Shown: positions 48,216-58,309 of the stretch, piece by piece
Position numbering within the stretch: the stretch's first letter is position 1
How the letters are laid out: every line of letters starts with the position of its first letter
Assembly (NCBI GenBank): GCA_916613615.1
Contig: OU744732.1
Span: 27,414,673-27,478,672, forward strand
Direction: 5' to 3'
Length of the DNA stretch: 64,000 nucleotides
Source of the DNA: Steromphala cineraria
Lineage: Eukaryota; Mollusca; Gastropoda; Trochida; Trochidae
Notes under the pieces: generated by a model
The model's input: the letters and a program-made list of their open reading frames with translations, nothing else
Database searches by the model: none
Told to the model about the DNA's origin: nothing
Translations under genes and position numbers: made by a program

Positions 48216-48588
48216 ATACTATCCTGTCATTAATTTTTGTTGTAAAGCAAAACAAACTAATGCAAGGGGGCATAGTTGGAAATAACATCTAAAAATTGAA
48301 AGTTTAAAAAAATTTAAAGGGTGAAACTCTCTGTGGCAGTGAGAGAGTTAAATAGAAAATCGGTGTACGGAATAACAAGGACCATGCAAAAGCAGTAAAT
48401 TTAGCTGCGTGCTATTCCGTACACTTTTGTTATCCAAATGATTTTATTCTATATACAATTTCATGTTGATTAAGGAATGGTCCGTATAGCGTAAAGTAAT
48501 GAATGACCTTGAACTACAATAATTATGAAGGTCAGAATAAAAAAAATGGGCGTGTCCAATCTTATTCAACTAATCACCATTTGTATTA

Positions 48589-48660
48589 TGATAATAATAA
48601 TGGGCATTTATAAAGCGCTATATCCATACACAAGGTGCATGCTCAAAGCGCATTGAAAAT
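48589..48660 (-). mobile_element. SINE 3' tail, reversed
   Basis: Reading the minus strand: GCGCTTTGAGCATGC, then GGATATAGCGCTTTATAAATG and an ATTATT tail. Same tail type as the SINEs at 30930 and 36240. The head is missing. Confidence 0.6.
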
Positions 48661-48904
48661 AAGAAAATTTAAGGTGATGAGATGAAATGCTATGAAATAA
48701 AGCCTAAAAGTAATAAGTTGGGCAGAAAATTAAAACCTTAATAAGTAGGCATGTTTTCAAAACTGTTTTGGCTTAGACGGGAATTATTTTTTACAATTTT
48801 CAAAACAAACGGGAGACGTTACGAAGCAAAATATCGAGGTGTACGGAATTAGCCTACTGTACGGAATAGCACGGCTCTACTCTACGCTAAATGCGCACGC
48901 GTTA

Positions 48905-49021
48905 TGGCGTTGCCATGGCGTCAGATTATACACATGATTGTGACGTCATAGATAGCAAGGGTAGGACGCTTTATGACGTCATGAATTAGAGATTGATGGT
49001 TCATAACGGCATCACACGTTC
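48905..49021 (+). promoter_or_regulatory. upstream region with two CRE octamers
   Basis: Perfect TGACGTCA at 48941-48948 and 48974-48981, 81 and 48 bp before the ATG of the next gene. At 48909-48922 GTTGCCATGGCGTC matches 11 of 14 positions of the RFX X-box form GTTGCCATGGCAAC. No TATA box. Function inferred from sites and position. Confidence 0.45.
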
Positions 49022-49268
49022 ATGATTCCATATCGTAATATAAACTCGGATCACTCCATACTAAAACTAGACGAAGTTTTTAGTCCTTTCCTCACACTGG
49101 TAAAACAGCAAATTCAACGACTGAGAGAAGAGTATTCCTCCCTGCGTAATTACCAAGGAACAGACTCGGACATATTTGCAAGTTTGTGGAGTTTGCTGAG
49201 AGTGACTGATCTCATTGTTGCCAAGATGGAAGAGGTGTTTCAGGGGCCAAAAGTAGACCTTTTTATTG
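49022..49268 (+). CDS. membrane-anchored protein exon 1
   Basis: 247 nt from ATG to donor GTAAGG, phase 1. Encodes MIPYRNINSDHSILKL and a long helical stretch. An untranslated exon further upstream cannot be excluded. Confidence 0.75.
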
Positions 49269-52200
49269 GTAAGGTTTGATACGTTCTGGAAAAAAAAACA
49301 CATTCTAACCAATTTAACAAATGTTCACTGTTTTAACATCCAGTGCTTTACATTACTGTATTTTATTACTGTAAATTGGTAGTAGGTTCATAGAGAGCGA
49401 GTAACCGCAAAATGTGTGTGCACCTAGAGAGCGACTGAACGTTAAATTGGTATGCACCTACAGAAGTTGCAATGGATGGTTAAATTTGCATTCCTTACAT
49501 TTAGCACGGCATCACAACGTTTCCAGTCGTAATATGAGTCTATGACATACTTTACTCATTGAAACTAAAATAATTAGGCCTATCAGATGAAATCAGATGA
49601 GCAGCAACATTCCGAATACGATTTACAGTTTTGGTGTAAATCAAGACACTATGGAAATTCTGTTCATGTTTTCACTTAAAATTAAATTTACTTTATTTCT
49701 TACAAGCTGACGCCCTGGACTACTCGATCAAGGGTATGCGTTGCTATTCTCAGACGATTTATCAAATCTTTTCCCCCCTGTAAGTGGAGCGTTTTTGGAA
49801 AATAATGAAGTTATATATGCATGCGCAAGTTTAAGTAAAGAGCAACGTGATTTTTATCATATATTTGATTCTGTTTTGATACTATCAATAACTTTTTTTG
49901 TTAATGGTACACTTCAACGGTCCAAATAAATACATCCAAACATTTTTTACAACAAAAAACATTTCACTGATATATTCATCTCAACATGACAAATGTAAGA
50001 TAAAGAAATGTTCAATGAACATCTAAAAACAGTCATATATGTTCGTTGAAGTCAACTTCATGTACGACAAATTAGCATGGATGGATAGTTTCCAAAACGA
50101 CGTTTGACTGATTGATACGGGTCATTGTCCAGTTTTCGATCACAATCGCGATATCAAACCTTCCTATTGTCACTATAGCCCCACCTTCCCCTACAACCCC
50201 GATAAGCTTTAAAACGATACTTTCAAGAACAGACGATACTTCTCGAATCGAATGACACTAATCATTCAGTTTGTAATATGGGTTGCACTTTAATCTGTAA
50301 GTAATCACAATATCGATCATTTTTTATTTGCATTGAGAAATATGCTCGCTTTGACGGTAAAAGTCAATGACGTCATAAAACAATATTGCACACAAATGGG
50401 TAAATGTTTACCAGTGTTGGAAGAGTTATTGCGAAAATAATGTTAATCAATGGACGCGATGTTTAACAACTAGGCAACTAATTTCATTACCTATAACCAA
50501 AATACCGTGTCGTAATTTTTTCCTGGGAGTTTCAGTTTACCTCTAGAATAAAAAGGTAATTTATGGCACCAAATTCTACATCCTTTGCAGTTGGAATGCT
50601 AGGTATGTCGCAAATAAATGAATGAATACTTACATTGTGTTGTAATGCAATAAAATGGGATAAATTTATATATAGTTATCATTTAATACAGAGGATACTT
50701 AATGCAGTTTCAAAATACCAGGTTCATTTCATCGAGTGCCATGGGTATATCGTCACTGTTGCCTGATAGACAGTTTCACTGATAAAACCAAATATTTCAT
50801 CGCTGATCATTAAATGAAAATCTATATTTATGCCTATCAGTGAATGTACACACTTATTCAAAGCTCAAAATATACAGGAATGTATCTGCAAACAAGTGAG
50901 TAATTAAGTTATTAATATATGCCATAAGCCGAGTGTTTCTCTAAATAAACTGAACTTGTATCTAATTTATGAATTTTAAAATCACGCAGAACTGAACAGT
51001 AAGCTGGACGATATTGCGACGAGCCTGCAGCGACACCAGGCGGACAAGACGCAGCCCAGTCTGAATGCTGCGGCCATCACCCTGCTCCAGCAACAACAAG
51101 ACTTCATACAAACCCTCGCATCTCTGCCCGTCACAAATGTAGGCCAATATTCAACACTTTAACTTACGTCTATACAAACTTCAGTAATAAGATGCCATCT
51201 TTGGTGGACTTTGGAGAGGGGATATAATATAACAGAGATAATACCCGAGGAAGGGTGTCATGCGACTTTTACGAAACGAGTGTGAATTTTTGTATTACCC
51301 GAGCGAGAGCGAGGGTCAACTGTACACAAATTTGCCTGCGGCCTTGGTCAGGTCAGACCGCCTCGGGAGTCAGGTCTCGAGTCCTTGTATTTCATTTAAT
51401 AACCTCACCATGAGTAATTAAGTGTATAGAGCAAAATGCTTGTAATGTCATGTACTACGATTGCAGGGAATTCTTCGAAATGTACTGTCGAAACGATATC
51501 TCCTAGGTAATGTCGCTTTATCTCCCACAAGCTATAGCTCCTCCAGAACAAAGTTTTTGATGATAAACTCGTTTTTATGCCATATATCCGCAGGAGTCGA
51601 AAGAAAGGATAAAGACACTACAAAATCAGATGGTCGACATATCAACTGCCAGTATTCAACACGCCCGCAATCAAGGGGAGATCACTCTCGCCAAACAGAT
51701 GAAAGAGCTACTGGCCGTGCTAAAGCGTGTCACGGATTCCATGTTCGTTACCGACAAGAAACAGAGGTATACATATAAGCTTACTTAGTAACAGATTCAA
51801 ACTAAGTTTTGCTTACCTCTTTTGCTCCAACGAAACTCACTGAAATCATACCAAACGTATCAGTCGTATCTTACTGCATTTCTTATCTGAGTAGGCCTAT
51901 GGCTTCATTTGGGTAGTGTTTGGTGACCAGTTTGTCGTTTCACATAGGCCTCCTAAATTTAGAAGGTTGTAGCATATACTTGAATTTTTACTCGACGAGA
52001 TGTTCGGAAACAGATAAAAAAAAATTTTTAGTCCAAGCAGGAGCTTGCCGCCATGTTTTTATAATTTACGACGTCCTTAATTATTAACAGTCAATCGGGG
52101 TCCTAAATTTTGGGCTGTTTAGGACGCAGTGTAAATTTAGGGGGTCTTTGTGAAACGGGTAGAAGTAAGAGGTAGGCCACGACCTGCATGCTTTCCGAGG

Positions 52201-54722
52201 TCGTAGCGGTAAGAGGTCTTTGTGAAACGGGCTATAGACCCCGAGGTCTTGAACAAATCCTAAGTCTTATCTCAAATCTTAGCTAAGCAAAGATTTACAT
52301 ACTTAAGATTATCTCATGACCTCGGGGCTGCACAACATCACGGGAGTCTTCTTAACTAGATAATCTCTTTTATTATATGATTGAAGGTGAGATACTCTGT
52401 TCTATCAGCGAAATAAACCCTCTATCTGGCTACAGTGGTGATAACCTTTATCGTCACTCTACTGAGTGGTGATAAACTCTATCACCACTCTAGTGACGTC
52501 AAGTTCAAGAGTTTGACGTCATGTAACAATGGTCTGACGTCATGAATTCTCCTATGACGTCACACTGTTACCGCGGAGACGGGCTCTTCCAAGCGGCCGC
52601 TCAACATGAAATTGGCCTTTTTTGGCGTAATTAGAAGGATTTCATCATATAATATAGAGGATATTATATGAGTGTCCATGACATACTATATTTACGACAC
52701 TATTGGCTAAATATTAGTATTTCCCGAGCGAGAGCGAGGGATATCCTGATATTTAGGCACGAGTGTCGTAAACATAGTATGTCATGGGCACGAATATAAT
52801 TAGAAGATAAATAGTTGCGTTTGTAAAATTTCCGGGATTCATTGTTATTCAACACCCGCAAATTTAGTTTAAAACCGACGGCGTTAGCCGGAGGTTTTAA
52901 ACGCTTATTCTGTTTATTACAATATTCTGTTTATTACCGTAGTCCCAAAATTGAAGAAAATGTTCAAAACCTACTTCTCAGCATAGGCAGACTAGCGGGC
53001 GGTGGCCCGTATGGATTGTGACGTCATAGGTGAACCGTGACGTCAAATCATTGTTTATTACGTGACGTCACAATGCAAAAGTGATATTTTGCCCTAGGGC
53101 AACATATGAAAAATATGAACCTCGATATGACTGCCCTCGTAGGTAATAAAAATAGAATATCTGTCAATTCTTGACAAATACCATGTTTATCTCATCTCGT
53201 GAGGTAGAAAAGTTAAATATTTTCACTCGTGGCTGCGCTACTCGTGAAATATAACCTTTCTACCTCACTCGATGAGATAAACATGGTATTAGTCAAGAAA
53301 CGACAGATATCCTCTATTTCCAGCATCTGTCGGGATCACGGCGGCAGTGAAGATAGTCTATGTAGAAGACTGGCTGAGGCCCCACACGACCGGACCACGA
53401 GTGACGCTTCGAGTGACACTGGAGACATGACGTCATCGGAATCACAGCCACAGGATGACGTCAGATCAATCGTATCTCGACAGGTCTCGGAGCATAGGGA
53501 CTCGTCAAATGAGGGTATGACTCGCTGAACAAACAGATTTTAATGTCAAGATAACATATTAAATTATTTGAAGTTATTTATAATGATACAGTTTGTTTGT
53601 ACTTTAAAGGTAAGCTTCATTCGTCTATAACCTAAAACTTCAATCATGTTCACTGTTAGGATACATTTAAGTATTTTCGCACGAACTTTGACATAAGCAT
53701 ATAAACATAATTTTACATTTCGTTTTACAGAGGGAAAGAGAGGCAGGAAAAGGAACCGACTTAGAAAATTGAGACTTCGCGTTCCGCTCGTGTTTGACTC
53801 GATGACACAGACCCCAACTCAGGCACGGCCAGATAGTGCGTCCACTGAGGTCAACTCAGAATCTACTGACGTAGAACCTATCCAATGTTGTTCCTGCACG
53901 CCCAAGTATATTAGTGATGAATTGTCTTCAGAGAAAAACGACCAACAGGCCACGACAGAGACAACAGATTACTCTTCGTTAGCGTCGGAATTGTCGCAAG
54001 ATACGGAAAATTTCGTGGAACAGGAAGTATACCTGGATGGTATTGGCTGCGTGAGAGTTGTTCCTGCGCCACAAGCAAAGCGAGACATCATCTTTCCGGA
54101 GTCGGGAATGGTGCCGGATATGACTAGTTCCTCATCCGTTTGCAGCAGCATCTTCGGGAATGAGATTACGCCGCGACAGGAGGGAAGTAACGTCTCCGGC
54201 TACATCACGCCGGTCCCGATGGAGGAATCAATCCCCTCTAACGTATTTGACGGTGTTGACATCCATCTCTCCCCGTCTGACTCTTCCCTGCACAGTTTCG
54301 CTTCATTCTACTCGGACTACACGCACCATGAAGAAGAGAGCTTCAGAACTAGAACACGCTCGGTCCACACGGACAAACAGGAACAGAATGATATGTCAAG
54401 TGCCGTCATCAGCTTTGCCCCCGAACAATCATCCAAATTTGATGAAAATCAAGGAAATGCCATTCAGGGAGTTTCGACGTCATCTCTGACCGACGAGAAA
54501 GGAGTGGTTCAAAGTGAATCAAAGGAGAGGAGCCGAGGGTGGCAAAATAGATGTGATGTCCTGAGGTCGATGACCTTGTTCTCTCTGCTGACAGTTCTTG
54601 TGCTGATGTTCTGTCTCTACCTGAAGGCAAGCGGGGCCCAGGCTGTGTTCGACTATTACTCTTGGTGGGAGGTGCTGTATAAACACATTGACATCACCAA
54701 GATGGGGGACTCGCTCTTCTAG
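49022..54722 (+). CDS. coiled-coil, C-terminally membrane-anchored protein, five exons
   Basis: Exons 49022-49268, 50990-51138, 51594-51766, 53324-53514 and 53731-54722 join with matching phases (1, 0, 2, 1) to 1752 nt, 583 residues. Residues 1-190 are helical and heptad-like (LTLVKQQIQRLREEYSSL, KLDDIATSLQRHQ, LLQQQQDFIQTL). Then comes a Ser/Asp-rich stretch, a basic patch GKRGRKRNRLRKLRLR that could be a nuclear signal, about 240 disordered Ser/Thr/Glu-rich residues, and one hydrophobic segment (LFSLLTVLVLMFCLYL) about 50 residues from the end. The layout suggests a cytosol-facing protein anchored in ER or nuclear membrane, as in LRMP/IRAG- or KASH-type proteins, but no diagnostic motif was seen. 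Family not recognised. AATAAA at 54844 and 54894 are likely poly(A) signals. Introns, mainly the third, are filled with inverted-repeat elements. Confidence 0.8.
49905..50292. mobile_element. diverged relative of the 469-bp TTAA element (intron 1)
   Basis: Shares CGTTTGACTGATT, GTCATTGTCC, GTTTTCGATCA and TCAAACCTTCCT blocks, in the same order, with the interior of 34593-35061. The terminal repeats are not recognisable. Confidence 0.6.
50990..51138 (+). CDS. membrane-anchored protein exon 2
   Basis: 149 nt, acceptor ATCACGCAG, donor GTAGGC, entering in phase 1 and leaving in phase 0. Codon use is more GC-rich than the surroundings; coiled-coil composition. Confidence 0.82.
51594..51766 (+). 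CDS. membrane-anchored protein exon 3
   Basis: 173 nt, acceptor ATATCCGCAG, donor GTATAC, phase 0 to 2. Encodes ESKERIKTLQNQMVDIS and AKQMKELLAVLKRV, helical. Confidence 0.82.
52376..52685 (+). mobile_element. inverted-repeat element with four phased CRE octamers
   Basis: An inverted copy of this ~300-bp sequence lies at 56594-56897, whose ends are TCTATTTATTATATGATT and its complement. This copy carries TGACGTCA at 52494, 52514, 52535 and 52555. It sits in intron 3 of the membrane-anchored protein gene. Confidence 0.8.
52660..52810. mobile_element. palindromic element (CATGACATACTAT arms)
   Basis: GTCCATGACATACTATATTTACG on the left is matched in inverted form by CGTAAACATAGTATGTCATGG on the right, around CCGAGCGAGAGCGAGGG. 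A related CCGAGCGAGAGCGAGGG half-palindrome occurs at 51230-51320. Confidence 0.75.
53019..53070. promoter_or_regulatory. three CRE octamers in intron 3
   Basis: TGACGTCA at 53019, 53038 and 53063. Whether they belong to a repeat is unclear. Confidence 0.5.
53149..53319. mobile_element. palindromic element abutting exon 4
   Basis: Left arm AATAGAATATCTGTCAATTC ... and right arm ... GACAGATATCCTCTATTT pair over about 70 bp with mismatches, around GGCTGCGCT. A second copy is at 56486-56607. The right end lies 4 nt before the exon 4 coding start. Confidence 0.82.
53324..53514 (+). CDS. membrane-anchored protein exon 4
   Basis: 191 nt, acceptor CCTCTATTTCCAG, donor GTATGA, phase 2 to 1. Ser/Asp-rich, low-complexity. 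The pyrimidine tract of its acceptor coincides with the end of the palindromic element 53149-53319. Confidence 0.8.
53731..54722 (+). CDS. membrane-anchored protein terminal exon 5
   Basis: 992 nt, acceptor TCGTTTTACAG, phase 1, stop TAG at 54720-54722. Holds the basic patch, the long acidic/Ser-rich region, the membrane segment and a short tail (YYSWWEVLYKHIDITKMGDS). Confidence 0.88.
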
Positions 54723-55055
54723 AGACCAGAGTGTGGTATCTGGTCGTCATGGGGTTAATTCAAGCATAAGATAATCGGGAGTACTTTGAGATCACTGCAA
54801 GGTCTATGAAAGGGATTTTGTCAGCATTTGGATGTATTTGAGGAATAAACATCTGAATACGAAAATTGAAAGGCAGTATATAACTGTTGATGCAATAAAT
54901 TTGTACCCTACAACATGTTTTTTCAACTGTAACCTCTGTAAAAATAATCCATGAAAATTAAGTACAACGTATATATGTTGCATGAGCACATTATCAAAAG
55001 GTGAGTCATGTTTGCAAATAGCATCACGTTTTCTCAAGGGGGAAAAAAAGAGTCA

Positions 55056-55440
55056 TTGGCTCTGTAGCTCATCAGGCTTTATACCAATTATGCTGTGGAG
55101 TGTGGCCCAAGTGGTTCCCATTTGTAGGGGCCACACCGGCACCAATCCTAAAATTAACTATGTAGAAGAAATGATTTCAGCTACCTGTAATCAATTCAGA
55201 AATGGTAATTGCTCAAATATTTAATTAATAATTTAGAGTATAGGATCCAAAGGTTTACCAAGCCTTTTTAGGCGTCACATAGCCACCAAAGTTACAATTT
55301 ATAATCCTAACTAGTCAAGGAGTCTGTACACAAGGTTTCAGCTTTCTAGGCCTTTTGCTTATGAAGAAGATGAAAATAGGTTTAAAGGGCATGGCCCTTT
55401 TTAGGGACAACAGGGCCACCAAAGCTATACTTTTTAATCA
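55056..55440. mobile_element. GAGCCATTGG-type element, partial
   Basis: Starts GAGTCATTGGCTCTGTAGC and contains CAAGGAGTCTGTACACAAGG and GATGAAAATAGGT. The right end is not seen. Confidence 0.75.
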
Positions 55441-55610
55441 CAGTGTTGATCTCACCCAAGTTATAACTACAGTGGAAGCCTCTTTAGGATGATACATTGA
55501 TTCTTCCTCCTGTAACAGTCAACAATTTAGTAATTTCTACTTAGTTCTTAGCCCCTGATATTGACATCTCTTTAAGATCTCTACATAGAAGTGACCATTG
55601 GATATTATAA

Positions 55611-55755
55611 GAATAATCAACGAGTTGCGAGGAATTACGGATTATCTGTCCTGAGTTAATTATTGTGATAAACTCTGAGCTTCAGCGAGGAGTTTGACAC
55701 AATAATTCACGAGGGACAGATAATCCGTAATTCCGAGCATCGAGTTGGTTATTCT
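55611..55755. mobile_element. palindromic element (GGAATTACGGATTATCTGTC arms)
   Basis: Arms of about 70 bp pair with mismatches around position 55683. Encodes nothing. Confidence 0.75.
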
Positions 55756-55979
55756 TTTTCTTACCCAAGATAATTTTAATCCATAAAAACGGGGGGAAAA
55801 GAGAAACATTAAAAAACTACGCTCGGCCGGTAAAGTACAAATTGTACTCATACGCCATTCATAATTTTGCTCACTACTTCAGGGAGGGCGACTCTAAGTA
55901 GTTCGCAACTTAAGCTTTAATTTGAGATAGTTTAACATATTGATGTCACATTATATCAAAAAAACTATTGTCTCATATA

Positions 55980-56160
55980 ATAAAAAATCGTTTTTATTGA
56001 CTGCGTACAACTGAAAAGAAAACAAGGCGTCGTTATATCTTTCGTTACGTTTGACAAACCTAGTGAGAAATGTATGACGTCACTGTTTTACGTCATGTTT
56101 AATGACGTCATAGAGCTATGACGTTACGACAGTTCGGCCGGCGACTTGTCCACCTAGCGC
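55980..56160. other. CRE-rich stretch, probably another element
   Basis: TGACGTCA at 56075 and 56103, with close variants near 56088 and 56118. GC-rich end with CGGCCGGCGAC. No ends identified. Confidence 0.4.
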
Positions 56161-56485
56161 CGCCTTGAAGATTTAAACTTGTATTTACGGCAAAGAAAAC
56201 ATCAGAAGGTATTGATTTCCCATTTAAAATGTTGTAGTAATGTGTGACTTTGGCAATTTAAGTATAAGATTGTTCATCTATATCTCTCAACTGAAATAGA
56301 AGATCCAAGCGAATCATGGATGGATGCAAAATAGTTCCGTCAACCAATCAAAATGCGAGTTATTTTTAGAAAAACTGTAATTCCCATGACCATTATGCAA
56401 ACTTTATTACCTGGCATATCCTTGCCCGCTTGGGTAAGAAACCATATTTAACACTGTAACTTGGTACTTGGTATGGTACATAGAG

Positions 56486-56607
56486 AATATCTGTCTTTTC
56501 TTGACTAATACCATGTTTATCTCATGAGTGAGGTAGAAATATTTAACTTGTCTAACTCATGAGATGAGATAACATGATATTTGTCAAGAATTGACAGATA
56601 TTCTATT
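56486..56607. mobile_element. second copy of the 53149 palindromic element
   Basis: GAATATCTGTC ... GACAGATATTC with matching ACCATGTTTATCTCATGAG arms. Confidence 0.8.
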
Positions 56608-56897
56608 TATTATATGATTAAATCCTTCTAATTACGTCAAAAAAGGCCAATTTCATGTTGAGTGGCCGATTGGAAGAGCCCGTCACCGCGGTCACAGTGT
56701 GACGCCATATGAGAATTCATGTCGTCAGACCATTGTTACATGACGTCAAAGTCTTGAACTTGACGTCACACGAGTGGTGATAAAGTTTATCACCACTTAG
56801 TAGAGTGACGATAAAGGTTATCACCACTGTAACCAGATAGAGGGTTTATTTCACTGATAGAACAGAGTATCTCATCCTCAATCATATAATAAATAGA
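56594..56897 (-). mobile_element. inverted copy of the 52376 CRE element
   Basis: Ends TCTATTTATTATATGATT and AATCATATAATAAATAGA. Reverse-complement match to 52376-52685 throughout. Two of the four TGACGTCA sites are intact; the other two positions read TGACGCCA-like and TGTCGTCA-like. Confidence 0.82.
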
Positions 56898-57025
56898 GGC
56901 ATGACTCGGCAAGCCAGATTTTTGTTACCTTTATCAATATGTGTAGATATAATTGATATCAGAAGACACTTAGGTGAGATTCTCTATTTATCATCCAAAA
57001 TCATTTTTCATCACATTACCATGAA

Positions 57026-58308
57026 AAATAGAGCCATGGGCTCTGTAGCTCATCAGACTTTTGATGGAAAAAGGTTTTGACCCCTGTGACCCCATTTAGG
57101 ATCATTGGGTCACAAAATCTACAAGTTTGAATCCCCATTGGCCAAGGAGTCTACACACAACTTTTTAGCTCTCTAGACCATTTGGAACTTGAGGAGAAGA
57201 TGAAAATAGGTTTTGAAGGTTATGACCCCTGTGACCCCATTTGGGATCATGGGGTCACCAAACCTAAAATTTAGAATTCCCATTTGCCCAGGAGTCTACA
57301 CACAACTTTTCAGCTCTCTAGACCTTTTGAAACTGGAGAAGGAGTAAAATATGTTTTTAAGGCTTTGACCCCTTTGACCCCAATTGGGGTCAAGGGGTAA
57401 CCAATGCCTAAAATTTAGAATCCTCATTTGCCAAGGAGTCTACACACAAATTTTTAGCTCTCTAGAACTTTTAGACCTGGAGAAGAAGATGAAAATAGGT
57501 TTTTAAGGTTTTGACCCCTGTGACCCCAATTTGGGTCAAGGGGTAACCAAACCTAAAATTTAGAATCCTCATTGGCCAAGGAGTATACATACAACTTTTT
57601 AGCTCTCTAGACCTTTTGGATCTGGAGAAGAAGATGAAAATAGGTTTTTAAGGTTTTGACCCCTGTGACCCCAATTGGGGTCATGAGGTCATGAAATCTA
57701 CAATTTAGAATTCTCATTGGCCAAGGAGTCTACACACAACTTTTCAGCTCTCTAGACCTTTTGGAACTGGAGAAGAAGATGAAAATAGGTTTTTAAGGTT
57801 TTGACCCCTGTGACCCCAATTGGGGTCATGAGGTCATGAACTCTACAATTTAGAATCCCCATTGGCCAAGGAGTCTACACACAACTTTTTAGCTCTCTAG
57901 ACCTTTTGGAACTGGAGAAGAAGATGAAAATAGGTTATTAAGGTTTTGACCCCTGTGACCCCAATTGGGGTCATGAGGTCATGAAATCTACAATTTAGAA
58001 TCCTCATTGGCCAAGGAGTCTACACACAACCTTTCAGCTCTCTAGACCTTTTGGAACTGGAGAAGAAGATGAAAATAGGTTTTTAAGGTTTTGACCCCTG
58101 TGACCCCATTTGGGGTCATGAGGTCATGAAATCTACAATTTAGAATCCCCAATTGCCAAGGAGTCTCGACTTCAAATTTGAGCTCTCTAGAGTCATTGGT
58201 TCTGGAGAAGAAGTCGAAAATGTGAAAAGTTTACGGATGGACGGACGGACGGACGGACGCCATGCCATGCCATAAGCCCATCGGGTCTTTCAGACCTGAT
58301 GAGCTAAA
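57026..58308. mobile_element. 1.28-kb GAGCCATTGG element with ~143-bp tandem core
   Basis: Starts GAGCCATGGGCTCTGTAGC and ends GCCATAAGCCCATCGGG ... CCTGATGAGCTAAAAAT. Between them are about eight direct repeats of ~137-148 bp (GGAGAAGAAGATGAAAATAGG, TTTTGACCCCTGTGACCCC, CCAAGGAGTCTACACACAAC). A (GGAC)n run lies at 58235-58258. The tandem-core plan recalls the non-autonomous pearl-type elements described in bivalves; class inferred only. Confidence 0.85.
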
Positions 58309-58309
58309 A

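Larger units (their letters stand above)
47340..48885. mobile_element. possible element with inverted GTGTACGGAA ends
   Basis: The 10-mer TTCCGTACAC or its complement (one copy lacks the last base) occurs about six times, near 47365, 47387, 48363, 48413, 48840 and 48860. The pair on the left and the pair on the right are inverted and similarly spaced, giving loosely matching ends of about 50 bp. The 265-bp element at 47951 lies inside. Boundaries and class are uncertain. Confidence 0.4.
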
